Source: Urechis unicinctus (lineage: Eukaryota; Annelida; Polychaeta; Xenopneusta; Urechidae). Taken from it: a DNA stretch of 64,000 nucleotides. Both the position numbers and the translations under genes were made by a program. The stretch is from the NCBI GenBank assembly GCA_034190875.2, contig CM067353.1, forward strand, positions 39,912,073 to 39,976,072, read 5' to 3'. Positions 19,329 through 39,433 of the stretch are shown here, in pieces (position 1 is the stretch's first letter; every line of letters starts with the position of its first letter). The notes beneath the pieces are model-generated. The model did no database searches. It was not told the DNA's origin and saw only the letters and a list, made by a program, of their open reading frames with translations.

Positions 19329-22300
19329 TTATCTGTTAGCTGGTGATGCCTTCAGGGCAGCCTCACTCTCATAACTCTTCCTGTAGCCTGGCCACATATC
19401 ATTAAGGCATATTGACAGGCTTAAAGGATGTGCAGAGGAACCAGGTGGAATTGTACATCATTCAAATGGTGGCATTTGACTTAACTGTCAAGGAAATGAT
19501 CTCAGTTAAATGGAGAAGTTATGAACAGACACTTACATTTAGCCACAAAATAAGAAAACAATGCTTTGGCAAGACAGGGAAAGGTAAAGTGTGGAAATTA
19601 AAACACTGTTTAACTGTTTATGATGTTCTCAGATTGTGTGCCACTGACCATATAAAGAAAGGGGAATATGTTGTTATTGCATGTTATGCACCATCACGTT
19701 TATTTACAAAGTAATATGACAACTCAAGAGGGAGTATGATGAAGGGGCATCTGGAATGCACAACTTAGTAAATGAAATTAGAGGCAACAAAATCAATTAC
19801 CGTAAGGGAAATGTCGTACTGTCATGTGCACCTGTAGGCTGCTCTTCAGAAGCTGAACGGCCTGTGGTGGATTACAAAGTATATCATAATTTCATGGAGA
19901 TTAAGAACTGCAAATAAATTGAACGCTTCACAAATGTCAGAATACCTCCTCATGGTGGATGCTCTCAAAGTTGATCCCATTAACATTCAATATCTGAAAA
20001 GACACATATAGCGCAGAAATATTTAGTAATGTCCGTCTGGAACAAAAGATAGAGGCGGAAAAAACATGAAAGCAATTAATGGTGATAAAATCAAGCATCA
20101 GCTACAAAAAGTATGCAGATTTACAAATTGAACCTTCTGTTGGGTGCTTTAGCATCATTTGTCAGTTGAAAAAACGAGGAGTAATCAACTCACCTGGTCA
20201 CCCTCCTGGAGCCCTAGCCTATGAGCCTCACTATTAGGCATTACCTGTCAAGTACAGCAGGTGCTTTCAAATTATGCCTCATATTTATTGGTAAATATAT
20301 AGCCAGACACACTCATTCCTATAAAATTAAGACTTTCAAAAATTTGACCTACAGGAATGGAACATTTGGTCTAGAGAAGGAATGTTTAGTAAAATAATCA
20401 GTAAATCAATACAGATTTTGACTATTTCAGTTTGTCTTACCTTAGAAACAAACATGCCACACTGGTGGTTACTGCCCCCTCTTATGTTGAAGCCAAGCTG
20501 AAACATTATTCCAGTTAATTAACATAAAGAAGATACTTTACATCAGGTTGAATAATATCTGGAATCGCTACCCAAGAGAGGAAGAAAAGATACTCACTGG
20601 GTCAGCTGGTTCATTTCTTCGCAAATATACTTTCCTCGGTAAGAAATACCGCAGGTCATTATCATATGAAGGATGTTTCTCCCTCTTCATTTCACACATA
20701 AATTACACTGAGAATAAGTTATAACTACTCCAAATACAACATGGCATTCTTTGTGGCGGAGTGGGAGGGGTTCATTTCACAAAGCCCCTGAACAGTCGGC
20801 GTAAAAGTTACCCGAATATAGAATTCTGAAACCTATAAGGAGACATTGCAGTTGCATTGGAATAAGAAACACAATATATCATTGTGTCAGGTTCCCCCAC
20901 CCTTCTTGTGCCTACATTGGGCTCTAGAAGTTTATGAACTTATGTTGAGCAAACTGTGACCAGTCACTCAAAGCCCAGTTGACCAATATGATAGACTATT
21001 TGCAATCCTCCCAAAACTATGATCAGGCATGTAACTAAACGTCACTTTTTATCCTGCATGAATCAACTGCAGATTTGAAGCCAGGGTACCTGACCGAGTC
21101 CCGATACTAGACATTGGTCTGGTTAGCTATGCAGGACGTCTTGTTGACGTCCTGGGATGTTCAAAGCCAAAGCTATGCAATCTTAAACGATGCAAACAAA
21201 ACGTACATATGATTAATGAACCATGAATTATCACATCTATGAATATTAATCAAATATATGCGAAAGAGTTTCATCAAAGGCAATTGAATCCAGCCACAGA
21301 AATATTGACGGTTCAAATCTCCTACCCCAAGAGCCTGTGAAAAAACATATGGAATCGATGTGGTTTGTTAGGAGATATCATCTATTTTTCAATTTCAGAA
21401 TAATCGTGATGCGATAATCACTATATTGGTAAATATAAGGTCACACAGTATTTGAATGTTCTCCTTTCATGAGGTGCTCATGGAGTGGGTTCTACTCGGC
21501 GTCTCCAGATGCCATCACACAAGAGATGTGTTGCAGCACATGTATTTCAGTTTCTGGCGTTGAAAGTTCGGATTCAGACTGGATTAGCCCCGTGGGCGGG
21601 CAGAATTCTCTTTTTTTCCCCACAACCATATTATAATATCAAACCTATAAACAATTCAAGCAAGAAAGCAATGAACAATGTCCTGCTTACAGATAATTCA
21701 TTTTCAAGAAGCGGCAACAAGGATTTTGAGGTGAATATTTTGATGTATACACGCTTTTGATATAGTTGGATCGCAGCAGACATGTTTAGTCTTTACTCCA
21801 TCACGATTTAAACAAAGGCATACGTGTGGCAAGGCTGTGCCTCCAGATACCGTATTCTACACCCACCATGCTATTCGAACTGCCATCTTTTTGAAACAGC
21901 CCGGAATATGCATGGCCACACTCACAGCTACCGCCTCGTTGTGAAGATGAACATGACGATGTCCTCATCGAAGATGCTACCACAAACGCAATCGTAATCT
22001 AATGGTAATCAACGTCAGTTGAATACATCGTGATTACACGTGTAAATTGTTCTATACCATATCTTGCTAGGTTTTAGACGTTCAAGGTATTTATGTCAAT
22101 TATGACATTATGTGGGGGGACGTGAGATATTCTTCCCGATTATCGAACCGAATCATATAGAGACGGAGGTACAAAGCATTGATATAAAGCGCGGGGTGCT
22201 CGAAATATAATTTTTGCCATTGTGTTGGATAGCATCTTTACAGGATGGTATATCACCGTCCGATCGGGACTATGAATTAAACGTAAATTTATGGATCAGA

Positions 22301-22495
22301 GATCAGGGGATGGGGGCTCAATAGGACACCTCAGTTTATCTAAACAGTTCAAATCTACGCAAATTAATTTCTAAAATTTACCTAATGAATCATGCTTGGG
22401 TAAACAAAGTTTTTTTTCCCCAATTACCTTATCTGGCGGTAACCACGGAGGTGGTGGTTCGTATGGGGTAAGTCAGCTGTGATCGGTACGGACAT
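19329..22495 (-). CDS. PDZD11: PDZ domain-containing protein 11
   Basis: Seven minus-strand coding exons: 22,495-22,428; 20,684-20,598; 20,497-20,441; 20,244-20,194; 19,993-19,946; 19,861-19,801; 19,387-19,329, with GT-AG junctions and consistent phase. The product is about 143 residues (human 140), almost wholly one PDZ domain. Signatures are 'HPSYDNDL' and 'FLPRKV' before the domain, the carboxylate-binding loop LGFNIRGG, 'GMFVSKV', 'AHRLGLQEGDQ', 'ILNVNGINFESI' and the αB helix 'HEEAVQLLK'. The N-terminus has the Pro-rich 'PYEPPPPWLPP' typical of this protein. In vertebrates PDZD11 binds C-terminal tails of membrane transporters, including the copper ATPase ATP7A and plasma-membrane calcium pumps, and PLEKHA7 at junctions. 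Exon 1 is one base short: a run of four G (plus strand 22,465-22,468) puts ATG and the Pro-rich segment in different frames. This is probably a consensus error. Confidence 0.88.
21100..21295 (+). repeat. Dispersed repeat, copy 1
   Basis: 'aggacgtcttgttgacgtcctg' followed by 'agccaaagctatg' and, 100 bp on, 'tttcatcaaaggc' recur with changes at about 36,630-36,830. It lies in PDZD11 intron 1. No terminal structure is clear. Confidence 0.5.
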
Positions 22496-22583
22496 TTTAG
22501 CGGAAGTAAACTTTGTAGATCGTTCTACCCACAATTCCTGTTGTAGTCTGCGGTGAACTTCCTTTTCAGTAAATATCGTCAAC
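22496..22583. promoter_or_regulatory. Bidirectional promoter of PDZD11 and RPS3A
   Basis: Only 88 bp separate the two divergent start codons. The stretch contains CGGAAGT (an ETS/GABP-type motif) near 22,500, 'acaattcc' near 22,531, and a pyrimidine tract 'cttccttttc' at 22,558-22,567. That tract fits a 5' terminal oligopyrimidine start for the ribosomal protein mRNA. The two 5' UTRs must be very short or overlap. Confidence 0.65.
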
Positions 22584-25500
22584 ATGGCGGTCGGTAAGAA
22601 CAAGCGGTTGTCTAAAGGAGGCAAGAAAGGAAGCAAGAAGAAGATGTAATTATCGAAATTTTGTGCATTATTTGTTCTTATACTATTGAACTTTCTAATG
22701 ATTGTGAGCATTGGTCTTGCAAGGCTGCCACAAGTAAGATGATATCGGATATTCCGACCCTGTGCTCCGTGAACCAATGCGTACAGCCTTGGCCTCGGCA
22801 ACTACTAGGTTTTATGCCCGCAACTAAAATTGGACAAATTATTGCATGGGTTACAAAGTTGTTACTCTCTTTTCTCGCTGTAGTTTTATTAGGTTTGAAT
22901 TGGAGAATTGTTGGCACTTGTGACACAACTTACAACTGTCAATCGGCCCATACTATTACTATTCTACCAACACTAATGCCTGACTCGAAAATAACAGCTA
23001 GTTTCATATCGAAGAATTTTGCGACAATAAGCTATGGGACAAACCAGCAAGGCGTAGTCTGCTTGCGTTTTTTTTACAGAAACAACTGAACGCCTGCTTT
23101 ACGATATTTTGACGCTTTCATGTTTTATTTTTTCAGTGTTGACCCTTTCACCAAGAAGGATTGGTATGATGTGAAGGCACCCTCTATGTTCAATGTGCGA
23201 CAGATTGGAAAAACTCTTGTCACCAGATCCCAGGGCACAAGTAATTACTCTGATCATTTCTTTTATTTCACATCTGTGTCGAACAGAAGTGCTATGTTTC
23301 AAGAAAGTAGTGTAAATGTACACATCAATATTGTCTGAAAACTTGGTCACTCAATCCTTGCATCTAACATGCTAGAAATTGTAAAACCAGCTATGAATAT
23401 TGGGCACACAAAGGCTCGAGTGAACTACAAATTCATCAAACTTGTATTTGGTTTCAGAGCTGGCTGCTGATGGCTTGAAGGGACGTGTGTTCTCTGTTGT
23501 CCTTGCTGACTTGCAGAACGACGAGATTCCTTACAGCAAGTTCCGTCTGATTGCTGAGGAAGTGCAGGGCAAGAATGTGCTCACCAACTTCCATGGTATG
23601 GAGCTCACCACTGATAAACTCCGCTCCATGGTGAAGAAGTGGCAGGTCAGTTTCACGGATAACTGCAGTTTCCCCTACCTTCAGTGTTCACTAGTCTTGT
23701 AGCATGCAATAAAGTACCTTGTATCTGTAATAGAGCCACTTCAACAGTGCATTTAACTCCTTACCCAAGACTTGTTACCCATTTCCTACCCAAATATTGT
23801 CTACATGAATATTACATGAAAGCTAAGATATTGAAAGTATATTTTGATAACTCTTGTGTATCTGTGATATTCATGGTGGATTTTGTTTGTCAGACTCTCA
23901 TTGAGGCAAATGTTGCCGTGAAGACTTCTGACGGATTCCTCCTCCGTCTCTTCTGCATTGGCTTCACAAACAAGCGTCAGAACCAGATCAAAAAGACATT
24001 CTACGCCCAAAGCAACCAGGTTAGTTTTCTCCATTTTCTTAGTATTCCAGGTTCTCTTGGTTAAAGTGCACAATGAGAGAGCTGTTAATTGATATATATC
24101 AAAGAACTGATAAACTTTCCATTAAAGTTCTTTCAATTTTATATATTTTATGTGATTGATTTTTCATGCATGAGGCTTAAGTATTTGATGATTGTTATCT
24201 TGACAGGTGAGGATGATCAGAAAGAAAATGGTTGACATCATGATGAGAGAGGTGTCCTCCAGTGACCTGAAAGAAGTTGTCAACAAGCTGTAAGCCACGC
24301 TCCTTCACTCTTTTCCCCTTTCTATTGAATTTAACTGTTGTATTTTGGAGTTAATTTAGTTTGTCATCACTTGAACTGGTTCATATAGGCCAAACTACAT
24401 TCATGCTAGTTGCATCCATTAGCACAAGAAGGTGCCCAACTTAATTTGCTAAATTAGCGATGGTTATGATGGAGTTGTTTCAAGACGGGACAGACTTCGA
24501 TGTTGATACCCTCAACACTGAACCATCTGCTTTCTTCTAGTCCCACATACCCTTATGGTTTGGTTTGAGTCAAATTATATAAACATTTGTGATTCTTATG
24601 AGTTAATTGTTTGGGGAGATTTCATATGAATAAACTTTTCATAACTCGACTGACAAAAGAATATACCTATTTTAAGTTAGGCTTGCCAACTGGAATTAAT
24701 TGGGCCATGCTGGTTTATTGTATTGCAATGGTGTTAAGGGAGTTTTATTAATCATTTACTTCCTTAATTTGTCATCACTTCTACTGGCTCATATATGCCA
24801 AACGACATCCATGGTAGTTGCTTCCACTAGTATGAAAATGTACCCAACTTAATTTGCTAAATTAGCGATGGTTATGATGGAGTTGTTTCAAGACGGGACA
24901 GACTTTGATGGTGATACCCTCAACACTGAACCATTTGCTTTCTTCTAGTCCCACATACCCTTATGGTTTGGTTTAAGTCAAATTACATAAACATTTGTGA
25001 TTCTTATGAGTTGGTTGTTTGGGGAGATTTCATTAAAAAAAAACTTTTCATAACTCGACTGACAAAAGAATATACCTATTTTAAGTTAAGCTTGCCAACT
25101 GGAACTCATTAGCCATGCTGGTTTATTGTATTGCAATGGTGCTAAGGGAGTTTTATTTCTCATTTACTTCCTTGAAGCATTTCCAACTCCTACTATTGTC
25201 AATTTATGTTGTCTCTACCCTCCTAAAAAATCTGGTTTCTGGGCAAGAAATTGCCTATCAGGATGGATTATCTATGAGATTGCATATATTGTGTAAAATA
25301 ACATGTACAGCTATAGTTAATTATTATGCTTAGAAAATATCCTGTAAATCAAGTTGTGGTGGTGTATTTGTTTCAAGACGGGACAGACTCTTATGGTGAT
25401 ACCCGGAACACTGAACCACATCTTGGTCCTCTATCCAAGCCAATACCATAGTTTAATACTTGTTTTGTCTAACTCGTTAACTTGTTTGTCATTCAGGATC

Positions 25501-26020
25501 CCAGACAGTATTGGTAAGGACATCGAGAAGGCTTGTCAAGGCATCTACCCCCTCCATGATGTGTATGTACGCAAAGTGAAGATCCTCAAGAAACCCAAGT
25601 TTGATTGTAAGTTCTAGTTTCTTGTAATCCAGCTATTGTTTGCTGGGTATATTTCAACTAAAGCTATATCCACTCTTTTCATCTACAAGCTTCCTTTGAT
25701 TGTGACCCATGTTGGTTGATTTTTATCCAATGAGGTACACGTGGAGTGTGATTGTAACTAATGCCTTTATCAGCTACGTGATTCGTATATATTATTCTGC
25801 CCTTTATATCAATTGCTTGATCAGGATTCATTACTCGTTGCAAAGCAATATCAATGGAACTGAACTAACTTGGTTTGTATTCATCACAGTGGGCAAGCTG
25901 TTGGAGCTTCACGGGGAGGGATCAGGTGGTGGTGCCAAGGCCACAACTGGAGAAACTGGTGACAAAGTGGACCGATCTGTTGCTGATGGATTTGAGCCAC
26001 CAGTACAAGAGTCTGTCTAG
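22584..26020 (+). CDS. RPS3A: 40S ribosomal protein S3a (eS1)
   Basis: Seven coding exons: 22,584-22,645; 23,137-23,240; 23,458-23,645; 23,894-24,019; 24,207-24,289; 25,497-25,606; 25,890-26,020, all GT-AG and in phase, giving 267 residues (human 264). The lysine-rich start [15 protein letters not shown] is followed by '[15 protein letters not shown]', '[11 protein letters not shown]', '[13 protein letters not shown]', '[16 protein letters not shown]', '[20 protein letters not shown]' and the end 'EPPVQESV', all as in animal eS1. It is a structural protein of the small ribosomal subunit near the mRNA exit and eIF3 contacts. The pyrimidine tract at 22,558 suggests growth-regulated TOP translation. 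Intron 5 hosts snoRNA-like sequences, as S3a introns do in vertebrates. Confidence 0.98.
24459..24527 (+). ncRNA. C/D box snoRNA, SNORD73-like, copy 1
   Basis: Perfect terminal stem GATGGT/ACCATC encloses a box C-like ATGATGG (24,466-24,472) and box D CTGA (24,518-24,521). Between them 'gtttcaagacggg' is complementary to the conserved 28S rRNA segment CCCGTCTTGAAAC and is followed by a D'-like CAGA. The D'+5 rule would place methylation on the G of CCCG. SNORD73 (U73) is hosted by RPS3A in vertebrates and targets 28S rRNA, so position and guide agree. The RNA itself is inferred, not demonstrated. Confidence 0.75.
24867..24935 (+). ncRNA. C/D box snoRNA, SNORD73-like, copy 2
   Basis: Same structure 408 bp downstream: box C ATGATGG (24,874-24,880), identical guide and CAGA, box D CTGA (24,926-24,929), and a terminal stem with one G·U pair. 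It lies within a tandem duplication of about 407 bp that also copies flanking intron. Confidence 0.72.
25353..25420 (+). ncRNA. C/D box snoRNA-like, diverged copy 3
   Basis: The 28S guide 'tttgtttcaagacgggacaga' core and box D CTGA (25,411-25,414) are kept and flanks are unrelated to copies 1 and 2. The stem has changed on both sides (TGTG/CACA), which looks compensatory. Box C is weak (GTGGTGT). It may be functional or decaying. Confidence 0.55.
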
Positions 26021-26108
26021 AGTGTTTGTTGTCATCATCATCATGCTACCATAGACACTGATTACCGAGTGACCGTGGTACAACCTACTGGAGCAATGGC
26101 TGGTACTC

Positions 26109-26114
26109 AATAAA
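26109..26114 (+). terminator. PolyA signal of RPS3A
   Basis: AATAAA 88 bp after the stop codon, followed by a GT-rich region. Confidence 0.75.
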
Positions 26115-27286
26115 TCCCATTGTGCAAGTCTTCAGACTTTGTTCTTATTAAAAAAAAATCGTTTAGGGCTTTGCACAGAATATATTCAGTTCTGTCAGAA
26201 ACAATTATCTGCCAAAATACATAGCTGACATTATACGTGTCATTCTCTGGCATTATACGTGTCGTTTAATAAGATGCTATATGTGCTATACGCTTTGCTT
26301 TCCATAGTTAAAATAGCTTCATTAGTACCTTTTCTGCTATGTTCGCTCAGAAGACCCTGTTAATAATATGCAGAATAACCTGGAAATGGTAGTATAAAAA
26401 AACCTACTGCTTATGCACAGAGAAAAGCAAGTATAGAAATACATAAATATACCACTGAGATAAATTGTATTTTTGTGTTAGCTTTTGAGACTAAATAACT
26501 TTGAACTCCCCAAAATGAATGAGAAGCGAAAATGGGAGTTTATTTTTTGTCTGCTTTAAAAAACGGTATCTTTTTAAAGTTATGGACCCTAAGTTGTTAA
26601 TTCTCGTAAGCATCTGTTGAGAAAACCTGCATGAACAAGTTTCAAATTTTCCCTAATAGGAATATGGAAATGGCCAATATATACCCAGATCAACACAGCC
26701 ATGTTCTTGTAAAACTTTGCTATGACAATTTTCAGTCTAGTAAACTAAATTTGTCACACTTAATACTTCAAAGAAATGCACTAATCATATATGATCCAAC
26801 TTGTTAGAAAAAGAACATTTATTCATGTTCAAAAACAATGTATTTCTGAAGCATAGACTTTAATGCATATGTTCTAAATGAAAATGATCAGGCTACTAGA
26901 TAGATATGACATGAATGGTGCATTGTTATATATAAATGCCCATTAATTGATAAAATTCCATAATTATATTTTACTTGGAAACAATGCTTACTGACATGGA
27001 GAAGGAACTTCAATAACAAACTTATTCTTAATAAATTAAATACCGCAGATATCCCTCGTGAAATGATTACAGTTTAGAGCAACCACATGTATACAAGTCT
27101 ATCTAAGCTTTGGGTTTCAAGCATGGTGTGGGCGGAACTAACCAATGGGTGATTTGTTTGAAAAGGAGTGTAGCAATTGATCAACAATAATTATACAGTA
27201 AAGTCTGTCTGCATACACTGATTGTTTGACATGATACTACATTGATCTCGCAAAAATTAAGCACTGCTTGATGGATCCATGTAATG
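26115..27286. other. Convergent intergenic region, ST13 3' UTR
   Basis: AT-rich, no gene seen. The minus strand reads AATAAA at 26,822-26,817, about 465 bp beyond the ST13 stop, a possible polyA signal. Confidence 0.4.
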
Positions 27287-35880
<8,594 letters not shown>

Positions 35881-35888
35881 CTTGGTTC

Positions 35889-38800
35889 TATAACCCACAC
35901 AAACACATAGGCAAATGAAAAAAAGGTGCTGATAATTTAACAATAACAGGGCTGGAACATAATCAAAATAATAAACCAAACTCCTTGCTAGTATTTTCCT
36001 TACACATATGAAAATCATGCTAACAAGAATTTTGTGGCACATTAGTAGACATAAGATGTAATATATCACAAATATATGGTGCCATGTATTATATCTGTTA
36101 TCAATTTATAAAACCATGAACTTTAATGGAGTTGGCCAATATCAAAATGCTCTATTGCCCTTAACAATTGTGTGAATGGGTATAGCAAACCAATTCAATG
36201 ACAAACATTTCATCAGGATGAATGAAACCAAGTCACAAAGAAGCGCTAACACTTTCTCAGCCAATAATCATCTGCATGTCAACCTGAACGAATCTTTCCC
36301 AAAAATTCGGTACTGATTTTGATTTGGGGCAATTAATAAGCACTCAAGACACAAGGCCTAACCAGGTGAAGGAAGCAATTCCTTAATAGGGTGTGTTGTA
36401 GTCTTCAACGAAAATGGCGATTGCTTAAACAGAGAAATAACTGCGTAAGTGTTGACTAACTTTTTTTAAAATTTGTGCCTATAAGGATAAACACTGACAA
36501 TCTTTATACATCATTCAGCAGGCTAAGGGTATTTAAGAAGGTATACCCAGGGATGGTTCATCTTTGGATGTCATTGTTAAAAAAAAATAAATGTTTGAAA
36601 CTCCACCAGGTTTCGCTTGTTTATTCCTAGCCCTACAGGATGTGTTATTGACGTCCTGCAATGATTGAAGCCAATGCTATGTACAAAATCATACACGTTA
36701 CACGAGTTCCAATCATACACGACACACACACTAATGTGCATATGAAGAAATTATTTTCATATCTAAGAATGTTTATGAATAAGTTGTGTAAGTACCCATG
36801 TGATATTTCATCAAAGGCGATAGTAAGGTAAGGTAAGGTAAGTATGGAGTTAACAAGACACACCAACACTCATGTGTTATATGGTGCCAAGAAAGGTTAA
36901 TGGATAAGATTGACCTGATTAAGCAGCCGCCTTCTAGAATAAATGAAAATGGAGTTGGAAAAGAACAAATGGAAACAATTATCCAAGGGCAAGTTGCCAC
37001 CAGCCGATTGACTGGTCCAGGCCATCCAAGCTTCTCATCTTGGTGAAATCAGGGCCAGACATGTGTGTAGCAGACATGGCCTTCAAAAGGACCGCTTCAC
37101 TCAACCACCTAGATCTCATTGTCCACCAACATTAGTTGCAACCCACGGCCAACAGGTTGCCTCTAACGACATGCAGAAGGATACAGTGGGCCCTGTTCGC
37201 CCCCAGACACTCAGGGGACAAAGGCGATAGAATCTGGCCAGACAAATTTTGATAAGTCCATGTATGAACATGGGGTAAGCTTTTGCCCCCGTAACTATTT
37301 TTTGGACAGTCTCTTGATATATGTAGTTTTCTAAACATCAAACCCCCGTGACATTCAAAACTCATTACCCATTCACGCAGAAAAATAAAGACACAAGACG
37401 GCTTCTCTGTCATCTCCCCATCCTCAACCGACGCTAAATCAAGAAATACTACAAACTGCTGACTGGACTGGGAAAGACTCCTTAGGGCTTCATCGAAAAG
37501 GAGTTAAACCTCCAACTGCAGCAAATGAATTGTACATTCAAGTGGATAGCCTGTGATTGGAGCGTGGTGGCAAACAAATCAGAATTACATATGACTTTTA
37601 CATTGCAGAGTTTTACTGTGTTGTTCCTATCATTGGATCAGATAGCACACACTAGTGACTGTAGTGTTTTATTGATGATCAGATAAATACTTTTGTTTCT
37701 ATACCTGTTTGTTTATTTGATTAAAATATTCTTCGATAATTTGTTGCGTGAGACTTGTTGCCAATGACAATCAGAGCTCTGTCTTCTTTAGATGCTGGCA
37801 ACACTGTAGCGCAGTAGAAACGGCTCGTCAGGTGTTAGAATTTCGGGCCTCAGCTAGATACTGGGGAGATGGGACGATACTGTGACTTACCGATAAGCGA
37901 CACACAACCAGATTAGCGACTGGGAAGCAAAGGACTCTTGAGAAAACCTTTGTTATAACACTTGCAAGGCATGTGTGATATTAAGACCCTCCGTAGTGTT
38001 GCCATGTAAGAGCAGTGGTGCTCTGTGAGGGATCTTCTCAAATTGTGCATTTGAAGCGATATGGGAAAAAGACCGAGCGTTTTCTCGAGCGCTGACTGGC
38101 TGAGAGTGAGAGTGGGCTTTATGCTCTAAGTAAGTATATAACTTTCCAGCCGGGGCTTTCGGCGAACAAGACATAACGTCATAAGAGACAACCCAACCCA
38201 AGAAGTAAATGGGAATCCAGGTCCTTATTGTGGCTTTTGGACTGGAATGAGACTAACATAGGTAACTAACAGTCGAACCCGGCGTCGGTGGGAGTAGATT
38301 ACTAGATTTGAACAATTATTTTAACCGAAATGAGAAATGAATATAACATGACAGATATTGATTCCATGTTAGGAAAAATTGAAATACATAATGAATACTC
38401 GAGCAAAATGCTGACAGTATGAACTTACTCTGAAGAGCAAATATCAGTGCAATATACAAATGAACACGCTGGCTTTACAAATGTCTGGAAGTTGAGACGG
38501 CGTTGCTTCAGGGCGCCTCCTGGTGAATTGCGCAAAAACAATGAACGTCAGTCCATTAAAAAGTTTATATCGAAGCTGTGAATGAAACTCACCTGGGTTT
38601 TTTTTGGTGTTTAAATTCAATGTAATATCAAGCCAAGTAAAATTGAAATATTTTATTGTTCTTATGCATGGGTGATGAATTCGATTTAGTTTTATGTTAT
38701 AAGGAATATAAAGGTGAAGGACACTGCACATGCGTTGCAACTAAATCATAATTTATTTTAAAGAGTAGAAGTTAATGATCGCAAATAAGATGCGCTTGTC

Positions 38801-39433
38801 GAGCCACTATCTTTATGCCATGCATATTCGCAAAATTGTAATGTCACATACTCATCTTTTGATGGCCAGTTATCGGATAAATACTCTTCAACAATACTAT
38901 ACTATTGTCTAGTCGTTGTGATCAGTTTTGGAATTGTTCTTTAATCTGAGTCTGTCGCCATTATTATAATGTGTAATCAGTTCAGTAATTGTTCCAGGTT
39001 ATCAATAAATAGCTTATGCAGATGAGCTTATATTGAAGTAGCTCCGGTCGAACGGTAATATGAATATATACTACTCAGACGTCTTGTAGGCTAATATTGA
39101 AGAAGTATTTTATTTTTACGAATGTTGTTTGATCAAGTCATTTTTTTGGCTTTATATATTGTGTAATGTATGTAATAAATGCGTAGATAATTTGGTGATG
39201 GCATATAAGATTTTTGTAAAATCACGTACATGAACCGTTACTGTGGTACTGTATTATACTTATACAACTGTGTTTTACACATAACATGTGACGCAAATCT
39301 TGACAGTGAATGAACGGTGTACGGGTCTCTATAATAACTTCTAACCTCTTCAGTGTGGACTTCTTGTGCGCTAAGGTTGCCGCACTTAGTCTAAGTTAAT
39401 TTCTGCAACTCGTTTTTCACATATTTGTGCGAG
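35889..39433. other. Intergenic region between divergent ST13 and XPNPEP3
   Basis: No coding exon seen. The minus strand has a consensus donor (cttcaga|gtaagt) at 38,429, a plausible end of a non-coding first exon of ST13. If so, the two genes start within about 1 kb of each other. An (AAGGT)n run lies at 36,826-36,842. A dispersed repeat (36,630-36,830) matches one at 21.1 kb. Confidence 0.4.
36630..36830 (+). repeat. Dispersed repeat, copy 2
   Basis: 'acaggatgtgttattgacgtcctg' and, about 170 bp on, 'tttcatcaaaggcg' match the copy at 21,100-21,295 with divergence. Confidence 0.5.

Larger units (their letters stand above)
24360..25165 (+). repeat. Tandem duplication of about 407 bp in RPS3A intron 5
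   Basis: 'tttgtcatcactt…' through '…gggagttttatt' occurs twice in a row with around 10% differences. It carries snoRNA-like copies 1 and 2. Confidence 0.85.

Noticed and set aside
24020-24206. Additional snoRNA in RPS3A intron 4
   Set aside because: A box C-like 'ttgatga' occurs but without a following box D before the acceptor.
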